From JANXLO01 sp038231295 (GTDB lineage: Bacteria; Armatimonadota; Chthonomonadetes; Chthonomonadales; Chthonomonadaceae), in contig JBBRLP010000119.1 of the NCBI GenBank assembly GCA_038231295.1, forward strand, positions 1 through 16,023: a stretch of DNA of 16,023 nucleotides, written 5' to 3'. Below the pieces are notes generated by a model that was not told the DNA's origin, did no database searches, and saw nothing but the letters and a program-made list of their open reading frames with translations. Made by a program: the position numbers and the translations under genes. Of this stretch, positions 6,765 through 13,309 are shown in pieces (the first letter of the stretch is position 1; each line of letters begins with the position of its first letter).

Positions 6765-7024
6765 GTGGTTCCCCTGCGAGGTGGCAGCAGCGCCCAAATC
6801 CAGTACACAATCGCGCTGAAAAGTGTTCCTCTTCAGTATACGGAATCGTGTGGGCAGCGGCTTCTTGAAAATCGTCTATTCACTTCTATAGAGACAGGCA
6901 GAGAGCCAATGGATAGCGTCTCGCTGCAAAAGAAGTCTGCCCTAGCCACGGAAAGGTAGACAGCTTCGTCCCCACTACTCTTTTTGACGGGCAAAAGGGG
7001 GAAAGGGTATTTATCGAAAATTGC
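6765..7024. other. intergenic region upstream of the AraC gene
   Basis: These 260 bases separate the end of the efflux operon from the AraC-family gene, both on the minus strand. A good -10-like TATACT occurs on the minus strand (6835-6840), about 70 bases before the AraC start, but no clear -35 lies 16-18 bases upstream. A regulator-assisted promoter is possible. I found no clear intrinsic terminator for the efflux operon here and no small gene. Confidence 0.4.
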
Positions 7025-8365
7025 TCAGTTGGTGGGAAGTGGGGTGGACTTACGCGGCGCAGCCTGGCTCCAGAGGAAAAGCGAGAGGGCGATCACAAAG
7101 CAGATAACGGCATTGATGCGAATGGCTTCCTGGCCGCCGAAATGTCCGGCCAGAAATCCGATTTCCAGTCCGCCAATGGGCATCAGGCCCTGAAATACCA
7201 GGGAGTAGACCGCCATAACGCGCCCGCGCAGATCGTCTGGCACTTCTTCCTGGACGCGGGTATTCGCGCTGATGGCGAAGACGATCATGGAAAATCCGCT
7301 CCAGACCAGAATGAGCAGGGCCAGATGGTAGAGGGGCGCGACAGCAAACGTAAACAGAGCGACACAGAACATCATCGCGCCGCCATAGACGACGAAGCGG
7401 CGCGGCAGGCGATCCCCGACGAGGGTCAGCGCGACACCGCCGAGTGCCGCCCCGATGCCGTTCACAGCGGTCATTACGCTGTAGCCGCCTGCTCCCTGAT
7501 GGAAGTGGTCTGCGAGCATCGGGTAGAGCGTCGAAGCGGACCAGGCGAAGATGCTGCCTGCGCCGATGAGCAGCACCAGCCGCAGCACACGCGGCTCGGA
7601 GCGGATGTAGGTGAAGCCGCCCCAGATGGAGTCCGAGCGCTGGCGGCGAGTGAAGGCGGGGAGGCGCATCATTAGCAGCGAGACGATGACGGCTAGAAAA
7701 CTGAGGCCGTTGAGGAAGAAGCAGACCGATGCGTTCGTTCTGACCAGCACGACGCCAGCCACCACCGGGCCGATAAAGCGGGCCAGATTGAAGCGCAGGG
7801 AGTTGAGCGCGATGGCGTTCGACAGCGCATCCCGTTCTTCCACCATATCGCTGACGAACGCCTGCTGCGCGGGCATATTGTAGGCGTTGACGATGCCGTT
7901 CATTCCGGCGAGCAGGGCGATATGCCAGGGCTGAATGGGGAGCAGGCGATTGGAGGCAAGGAGCGCGAGGACGAAGGCCAGCAGCATCGCCGCGACCTGA
8001 GTCCAGACGAGGACCGTGCGGCGGGGGAAGCGGTCTGCCGCCTCTCCGCCCTGCATCGCGAACAGCACATAGGGAATCGCACTCGCGCCGGAGATGAGGC
8101 CGAGCCAGCGGGCGGAGTGCGTCAGTTCCCACACGAGCCACTGCTGCGCGACCGTCTGCATCCAGGTACCCGCCACGGAGATAAGCTGCCCGACGAAGAA
8201 CAGTCGAAAATTGCGGAAAGAGAGAGCGTAGAGCGGGCCGCGTGTTTTGACAGCCGGGGCGGAAGCCACTGCCGCGTCTACCTCGGCCTGCGTCATCGCG
8301 GCGGTGCGCGGCGAGGGAGACAGAGAAGACGTGACAGTGGGTTTTTCCGCCGCCGATTCACTCAT
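7025..8365 (-). CDS. MFS transporter (MFS_3/EntS-like exporter)
   Basis: This 446-aa protein has about 12 hydrophobic segments typical of the major facilitator superfamily. After a polar N-terminal tail of about 45 residues comes 'LSFRNFRLFFVGQLISVAG' (48-66), then a motif-A-like 'GGEAADRFPRR' (106-116) between the second and third helices. The pattern fits MFS_3, the enterobactin exporter-like group of proton-driven drug or siderophore exporters. The open frame extends upstream to 8557 inside the permease gene. ATG at 8365 is preferred: it overlaps the permease stop by 8 bases (ATGAGTGA) and has GAGG 9 nt upstream. As the last gene of the MarR/MacAB-type operon it probably exports the same or a related compound across the inner membrane. 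Confidence 0.92.
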   Translation of the reverse strand: MSESAAEKPTVTSSLSPSPRTAAMTQAEVDAAVASAPAVKTRGPLYALSFRNFRLFFVGQLISVAGTWMQTVAQQWLVWELTHSARWLGLISGASAIPYVLFAMQGGEAADRFPRRTVLVWTQVAAMLLAFVLALLASNRLLPIQPWHIALLAGMNGIVNAYNMPAQQAFVSDMVEERDALSNAIALNSLRFNLARFIGPVVAGVVLVRTNASVCFFLNGLSFLAVIVSLLMMRLPAFTRRQRSDSIWGGFTYIRSEPRVLRLVLLIGAGSIFAWSASTLYPMLADHFHQGAGGYSVMTAVNGIGAALGGVALTLVGDRLPRRFVVYGGAMMFCVALFTFAVAPLYHLALLILVWSGFSMIVFAISANTRVQEEVPDDLRGRVMAVYSLVFQGLMPIGGLEIGFLAGHFGGQEAIRINAVICFVIALSLFLWSQAAPRKSTPLPTN

Positions 8366-9605
8366 AGCGCAGCGCCTCAATGGGATGGAGCGCCGCCGCC
8401 TTGCTCGCCGGATAGATGCCGAAGAAGATACCGACGCCCGCCGATACCACGACCGCCGCGATGATTGCTGTTGAACTGACGATGGTGTTCCATCCTCCAA
8501 TGGAGGCCAGCAGCATGGAGCCGCCCACGCCGATGCCGATGCCGATGAGACCGCCAATCAATGATAGAATCGCTGACTCGATGAGAAACTGCATCAGGAT
8601 ATCACGCGGAGTCGCGCCGATGGCCTTGCGGATGCCGATCTCGCGGGTGCGTTCGGTGACGGAGACCAGCATAATGTTCATGATGCCGATGCCACCGACA
8701 ATCAGTGAGATGACGGCCACGATGGAGAGCATGGAGGTCATGGTCGTAGTGACGCTCTGCTGCCGCTCCATCAGGTCAGTCTGACTGCGGATATTGAAGT
8801 CGTCGTTATCGGGGAAAGGCGGCGGCAAGTGGTGCCGGATTCGCAGGAAGGCGGCGATCTGCTCCTGGGCCAGCGGCATCATCTCCGGGCTGATGCAGCG
8901 GATGCTCATAAAGTTGATATAACGGCGGTTCAATACGCGCCGCATGGCGGTCGTGATGGGCACGACGATGATGTCGTCCTGATCCTGCCCCCAGGCGCCT
9001 GCACCTTTCGGGGCCAGCATCCCCAGCACGGTGAAGTTCTGGCGATTGACAGCAATCGTCTGGCCCGTAAGATCGCGTTTCGGGTCGCCCGTCAGTTTTT
9101 CCGCAACGGAGACGCCCAGGACGCAGACCTTCTGGCTGCCGTCCAGCTCCTCCTGGGTGAAGTAGCGGCCTTTTTCGACTTCCAGATTGTTAACGTAGGG
9201 ATAGTCCAGCGTGGAACCGGCCAGGTTCGTTGTGGAGTCTTTGCCGTTCAGACGAATCTGCACGTTGTCACGCACCTGGGGCGCAACCGCGTCCACAGTC
9301 TTCTTGAAGTTGTCCGCGATCAGGTGAGCGTCCTGAAGCGTCATGCTGCTAGAGCCGCCGCCTTTGGAACCGGCCGTGGTGACGGCGTTGATGCGGATGC
9401 GACTGGATCCCGGAAAGATGGTGAGCAGGTTGGTTCCCAGGGAGTTGACGGTCTCGGTGACGCGCTGTGTCGCGCCCTGCCCGATGGCGACGACGATAAT
9501 AACGACAGCCACCCCAATGATAATGCCGAGCATAGTCAGAGCAGAGCGCATCTTGTTACTGACAAGGCCGCGCAGAGAGACGCGCAGGCTCTCGTATAGA
9601 TTCAT
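8358..9605 (-). CDS. MacB-like ABC transporter permease (FtsX family)
   Basis: The 415-aa protein has the MacB-type layout. An N-terminal cytoplasmic segment ends at a first membrane helix (about 22-43, 'ALTMLGIIIGVAVVIIVVAI'). A large extracytoplasmic MacB_PCD domain follows. Three C-terminal helices make up the FtsX domain, with the conserved 'GIMNIMLVSVTERTREIGIR' at the start of that region and 'PIEALRYE' at the end. These permeases do not move substrate through the membrane. They transmit ATP-driven movement to a periplasmic adaptor and an outer-membrane channel. ATG at 9605 overlaps the ATPase stop in an ATGA junction and has GGAGG 9 nt upstream. Unlike E. coli MacB, ATPase and permease are separate polypeptides. 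Confidence 0.95.
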   Translation of the reverse strand: MNLYESLRVSLRGLVSNKMRSALTMLGIIIGVAVVIIVVAIGQGATQRVTETVNSLGTNLLTIFPGSSRIRINAVTTAGSKGGGSSSMTLQDAHLIADNFKKTVDAVAPQVRDNVQIRLNGKDSTTNLAGSTLDYPYVNNLEVEKGRYFTQEELDGSQKVCVLGVSVAEKLTGDPKRDLTGQTIAVNRQNFTVLGMLAPKGAGAWGQDQDDIIVVPITTAMRRVLNRRYINFMSIRCISPEMMPLAQEQIAAFLRIRHHLPPPFPDNDDFNIRSQTDLMERQQSVTTTMTSMLSIVAVISLIVGGIGIMNIMLVSVTERTREIGIRKAIGATPRDILMQFLIESAILSLIGGLIGIGIGVGGSMLLASIGGWNTIVSSTAIIAAVVVSAGVGIFFGIYPASKAAALHPIEALRYE

Positions 9606-10423
9606 CCGGTCAATCCTCCGACGGGCTGTACGCCCTGCAAAGCAGCGGCAATCGCGGCTTTGCGCTTCAATTCGCGTTCTCGCTCTTCCGCCATCTGCTT
9701 CAGCACGTCCACAGCGGACAAACGATCCAGAACAGGTTCGTCATCGAGTACCTGTCCGTCCTTGATATGCACCAAACGTTTGCAGTGCTGCCCGATATCC
9801 GGCTCGTGGGTGACCATGACGATGGTGCTGCCCTCTTCGTTCAGTTCCTGGAATATCTGCATGATCTCTTCGCTCTGCTGGCTGGCAAGGTTTCCGGTCG
9901 GTTCGTCAGCGAGAATCAGGCGCGGCTCGGAGGCCAAAGCACGGGCGATGGCGACACGCTGCTGCTGCCCTCCCGAAAGCTCGTTGGGGCGATGGTCAAG
10001 GCGATTGCCAAGCCCGACCCGCTCCAGAGCGCGAATGGCCCGTTCGCGCCGATCTTTGCGCTTGCCGTAGAGCATCGGCAGTTCGACATTTTCCAGGGCG
10101 GTCGTGCGTGCCAGCAGGTTGAAGCCCTGGAAAACGAAGCCGATTTTCTGGTTGCGAATACGGGCGAGTTCGTACTCGTCCATATCCGCAACCTCAATGC
10201 CGTCGAACAGATAGGAGCCGGAACTCGGGCCGTCCAGGCAGCCGACGATGTGCATCAGCGTGGATTTCCCCGATCCGGACGGCCCCATGATGGAGACAAA
10301 TTCCCCCGGATAGATGTCCAGATCGAGGCCGTCGAGCGCCTGTACGATCTGGTCACCCATGACATAGGTCTTCACGATGTCGCGCAGACGGAGCATTGGC
10401 TGCGATTGAGATGGGTTCTGCAT
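9602..10423 (-). CDS. MacB/LolD-type ABC transporter ATP-binding protein
   Basis: This 273-aa ATPase has every core motif: Walker A GPSGSGKST (47-55), Q-loop Q99 in FVFQGFNLL, signature LSGGQ (149-153), Walker B LILADE (169-174) and H-loop H206. The D-loop reads GNLASQQ, with Ala180 where the usual Asp of GNLDS stands. A charged C-terminal extension (about 230-273, many Glu/Arg/Lys) exceeds the usual domain. The open frame extends to 10594 inside the adaptor gene. ATG at 10423 is preferred since AGGGAA lies about 9 nt upstream and the ATPase fold begins directly after it. It sits between the adaptor (13-nt gap) and the permease (4-nt overlap) and presumably forms a dimer driving that permease. 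Confidence 0.96.
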   Translation of the reverse strand: MQNPSQSQPMLRLRDIVKTYVMGDQIVQALDGLDLDIYPGEFVSIMGPSGSGKSTLMHIVGCLDGPSSGSYLFDGIEVADMDEYELARIRNQKIGFVFQGFNLLARTTALENVELPMLYGKRKDRRERAIRALERVGLGNRLDHRPNELSGGQQQRVAIARALASEPRLILADEPTGNLASQQSEEIMQIFQELNEEGSTIVMVTHEPDIGQHCKRLVHIKDGQVLDDEPVLDRLSAVDVLKQMAEERERELKRKAAIAAALQGVQPVGGLTG

Positions 10424-10436
10424 CGGTATGGTTCCC

Positions 10437-12212
10437 TTAGTTTCCGCCACGTCTGCCACCGCCACCGCCCGCCGGTTTGCTGGGGCCAAAGGGCGAGGCG
10501 GGCGCGTCTTTCTTACGTCCATCATCCATTCCGGCGAGAACGATGGTATCCCCTTCATTGAGACCTTCGCGAATCTCCACTTTCTGGCCGTCACTGCCGC
10601 CCGTTTTGACTTTCTGCGGAGCCGCGGCTTTCTTGCCGTTCACGATTTTCAGGACGTTCACGGTGGAGCCACGTGTGCTGACCTTGACGGCTTCGGCAGG
10701 GACCAGCAGGACGTTCTCGCGTTTACCTGTCTCGATGGTCACGCTGGCGGTCATATCTGGTTTCAACTGGTGCTTCGGATCAGTGATGGCGACCGTGACA
10801 TCGTAGGTGATGACGCCCTGCTGAATAGTCGAACCGGAGGCGATTTTCTTGACCACACCGGGGATGACTTTCTTCGGGAAGGCATCTACACGCACTTCGA
10901 CGGGCTGGCTGAGTTTGATCTTGCCGATGTCGGTCTCGTCCACGAAGACATCTACCTGCAAGCGATTCAGGTCGGCGACGATGATAAGGGTAGGTGCGCT
11001 GAGGCCCGCCGCCAGGGTCTCGCCCTGCTGCGAGGCGAGCTGAAGGACGGTTCCTGAGATGGGCGATTTGATGACGGTCTTCGCAAGCTGGGCTTTGTAG
11101 TAATCTACCTGCCGCTCAGCCGCCGCCAGAGCGGAGGCGTTCTCCTGAATCTGCTGCTTTTTGATGACATCCTGCGTGGTGTTGCCAAGCGCGGTGCTGA
11201 GACCCGCCTGCGCCTGCCGAACCTGCGCCCGGGCATTGTCCACATCCGCGCTCTTGACGGTGTTGGAGTAGGTTCCGGCTTTGGCCGAATCGAGCGCCGC
11301 CTGTGCTGCCTCCACATTGGACTGCGCCGTCGCGACCTGATCCTGCGCGGCCTGGAGGTCGGCTTTCACCTTCTCCTGCACAAGCTGAATATTCTGCTGC
11401 GCGGACTTGACCTGAGACTGCGCCACCGTCGCGGTCGCCTGCGCCGCGTCCACGACGCTGGCCGCAACGAAGCCTTTGGCGAGCAGCCCCTGCTGACGTT
11501 TGAGGTTGAGATCGGTGTTCGCGGCAGTGGCCTGCGCCTGCGTCAGCCCCTCCTGCGCGTTGGAGATTTGCAGGTCGTAGCTGGCCTTGACCTGGGCGTA
11601 GGTGGACTGCGCGGATTTCAGGGAGGAACGCGCCGAATCCAGCGTGGTGGTCGCCCGGCGGATGTCGTTCGGCGTCTGCACCTGCTGGAGACTGGACGCG
11701 GCTTCGGCAGAGGCCACCCGTGCCTGGGCGCTCTTGAGAGCCGCTTTGGCGTCGGCGACCGCGCCGGAACTCTGCGTTTTCTGCATGGACAGCCCGGTCT
11801 CCTGTTCGAGCAGGCGTGTCTGGGCCGAACTGGCATTGGCCTGCGCCTGCGCCAGTTGGGCCTGAATATCGGGCAGATCCAGTTCGGCGATGGGCTGTCC
11901 GGCAGTGACATGGCTGCCGACATCGGCGTAGAGCCGCTTGATGGTTCCGGTGATCTGCGAGCCGATTTTCACCTGAGCGCCGGTCTGCGCGGTCACGCTG
12001 CCGGTCGCGGAGACGGTCTCGACGAGATCGCCGCGCTTGACGGTGTCGGTGAGCATTTTGGCGGTCGGGTCTTCGGCGGGATGTGTTTTGGTCCATCCCC
12101 ACCAGCCTGCGGCCCCCAGCACGGCCAGGGTCACGACGACGGGCAGGGTGCGGGCTGTGCGTTTCGCTTTGCGTTTCGCCGTGGTCGTGACGGACGACGG
12201 AATGGATGCCAT
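10437..12212 (-). CDS. MacA/HlyD-type periplasmic adaptor with unusually long coiled coil
   Basis: This 591-aa adaptor has a membrane anchor at about 23-40 ('LPVVVTLAVLGAAGWWGW'). The first lipoyl half-motif is near 85-112 ('GSQITGTIKRLYADVGSHV'). An Ala/Gln-rich alpha-helical region covers about 112-378. The second lipoyl half is at 379-400 ('TVIKSPISGTV'), then beta-barrel and membrane-proximal domains, and a glycine/arginine-rich tail. The helical region is about 265 residues, far more than the single hairpin of MacA proteins of about 370 aa. A tip-like 'QGLLAKGFVAASVVDAAQA' lies at 241-259. The adaptor would join the MacB-like pump to an outer-membrane channel. ATG at 12212 has AGGAG 7 nt upstream; a longer frame to 12272 overlaps the MarR gene and is unlikely to be used. 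Confidence 0.94.
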   Translation of the reverse strand: MASIPSSVTTTAKRKAKRTARTLPVVVTLAVLGAAGWWGWTKTHPAEDPTAKMLTDTVKRGDLVETVSATGSVTAQTGAQVKIGSQITGTIKRLYADVGSHVTAGQPIAELDLPDIQAQLAQAQANASSAQTRLLEQETGLSMQKTQSSGAVADAKAALKSAQARVASAEAASSLQQVQTPNDIRRATTTLDSARSSLKSAQSTYAQVKASYDLQISNAQEGLTQAQATAANTDLNLKRQQGLLAKGFVAASVVDAAQATATVAQSQVKSAQQNIQLVQEKVKADLQAAQDQVATAQSNVEAAQAALDSAKAGTYSNTVKSADVDNARAQVRQAQAGLSTALGNTTQDVIKKQQIQENASALAAAERQVDYYKAQLAKTVIKSPISGTVLQLASQQGETLAAGLSAPTLIIVADLNRLQVDVFVDETDIGKIKLSQPVEVRVDAFPKKVIPGVVKKIASGSTIQQGVITYDVTVAITDPKHQLKPDMTASVTIETGKRENVLLVPAEAVKVSTRGSTVNVLKIVNGKKAAAPQKVKTGGSDGQKVEIREGLNEGDTIVLAGMDDGRKKDAPASPFGPSKPAGGGGGRRGGN

Positions 12213-12240
12213 GGAGTCTCTCCTTGATTCAATCAAATTC

Positions 12241-12873
12241 CTACTGTCGTTCCCTCTGGATCGCCTCACCATCGGTGAAGCGGGACAGGGTCTCTTCTAC
12301 GGTCGGCAGATCGGAAGGACGTGTTGATTTCGCGGCGGTGGCTGTGGGCGGATGTGCGGAAAGGCGATTTCCTGCCTCCTCCAGCACACGCACGGCCTGT
12401 AAAAACTCTCGACGCTCCTGCGGGGCCAGCAGTTCCCACAGATGCTCGTAGCGGGCGCGGCGGCGACTGCGCCGCGTTCGCACCCACTCGCTGCCTTTCT
12501 CGGTCAGGCGCAGGCGCACGATACGGCGGTCACTGGGATCGCTCAATCGTTCTGCCAGGCCGTGATTCACCAGCCGGTCGGCGGCCTGCGTCAGCGCGTT
12601 CTGGCGCACGTTGAGCCGTTCGCTCAGCCGTCCCATCGTCTCTCCCAGATTGGCCTCTCCAGGGTTTTCGGTCTCCCGGTAGAGGCTCTGGGCCAGCCGC
12701 ATCTGCGCGAGTGGGAGCTGGAGCAGTGGCATATCCAGATTTTCGGTGTCCATCAGCCGCCGCATGATTCCGGTCAGAGTGCGCTCCAGCCAGACGAGTT
12801 CCTGACCGTCGGGAAACGCGGGTGGGTCGGCGCTGGAAAGGGATACCTCAGTTGGAATCACGGGCAGGGTCAC
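12241..12873 (-). CDS. MarR-family transcriptional regulator
   Basis: This is a 210-aa winged-helix regulator. The recognition region is at about 76-110 ('LGETMGRLSERLNVRQNALT'). The wing 'DPSDRRIVRLRLTEKG' (112-127) carries the hallmark MarR D-x-R-D-R-R-like pattern. Helices flank the domain on both sides for dimerisation, and a polar tail of about 40 residues extends beyond the usual ~150-residue length. MarR proteins generally repress adjacent efflux genes until a small ligand binds. It is the first gene of the efflux operon, ending 28 nt before the adaptor, so autorepression of the whole operon is the likely role. GTG at 12873 has GAGGAG with 6-nt spacing; an in-frame ATG at 12924 is a weaker alternative. 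Confidence 0.9.
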   Translation of the reverse strand: MTLPVIPTEVSLSSADPPAFPDGQELVWLERTLTGIMRRLMDTENLDMPLLQLPLAQMRLAQSLYRETENPGEANLGETMGRLSERLNVRQNALTQAADRLVNHGLAERLSDPSDRRIVRLRLTEKGSEWVRTRRSRRRARYEHLWELLAPQERREFLQAVRVLEEAGNRLSAHPPTATAAKSTRPSDLPTVEETLSRFTDGEAIQRERQ

Positions 12874-12970
12874 CTTTTTCTCCTCGGTTCGCCGGAAATG
12901 CGGACAGCAGCCTCTCTGTCCCATTCGTGTCGTTCTTCTTCCCTGGTAATACGAACAGCCCCGTGAAATG

Positions 12971-12984
12971 TTCACACATATGAA
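12971..12984. promoter_or_regulatory. candidate MarR operator
   Basis: TTCACACATATGAA is an imperfect 14-bp palindrome with four perfectly paired bases at each end. It sits about 100 bases upstream of the marR-like start in an AT-rich patch and is flanked by AAAT and ATTT one base out of symmetry. Size and position suit a MarR dimer site. No firm -35/-10 pair could be defined beside it, so the call is tentative. Confidence 0.3.
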
Positions 12985-13309
12985 GTATTTTTGCGACAAA
13001 AGCCTTTTCCATTCTTTCCGCACAAGGTTTGACGACAGGAGGCTATCCGAGTTACGCCATGATTGCGTTTTCTCGGCATCGTCTGCATACGCCGACGGTC
13101 GAGGAGATGCAGGCGCAGAAGGAGAAAGCCCGCAAGAACGCGCAGGCCGCCGACAAAGGTTAGATGATCCAGAACGCACAGAGTGATGGGTGTCGCGATG
13201 CCCGAGAAGGAATCGCTTCGTCTGCGTCGAATAGTGCAGACAACCAGGCACCCTGACGCTTGTTGACACTCAGTACCCGCTCTCCTGCCTCTGTAAAGGA
13301 CGCCAGCAG
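12985..13309. other. divergent intergenic region between marR-like gene and AAA-WD40 gene
   Basis: This region separates two divergent genes. A consensus -35-like TTGACA is at 13263-13268 on the + strand, but no good -10 is found at 16-18 bases; TGTAAA is 23 bases away. AAAGGA at about 13295-13300 is a plausible Shine-Dalgarno sequence for the ATG at 13310. One short open frame, listed separately, occupies 13059-13163. Confidence 0.4.
13059..13163 (+). CDS. possible 34-aa small ORF
   Basis: ATG at 13059 opens a 34-codon frame ending TAG at 13161-13163. The C-terminal half is strongly helical and charged ('TVEEMQAQKEKARKNAQAAD'), unlike random translation. However, the AGGAGG upstream is 16 nt from the ATG, too far for good initiation. 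The same frame is open back to 12984, so this could equally be the remnant end of a lost gene. No family recognised. Confidence 0.2.
   Translation: MIAFSRHRLHTPTVEEMQAQKEKARKNAQAADKG

Noticed and set aside
11116..12102. 328-aa minus-strand frame inside the adaptor gene
   Set aside because: Arg/Gly/Gln-rich shadow frame without domain character; the adaptor frame has lipoyl and coiled-coil motifs.
13263..13297. Sigma-70 promoter for the AAA-WD40 gene (TTGACA and TGTAAA)
   Set aside because: The hexamers are 23 bases apart, too far for a standard promoter.
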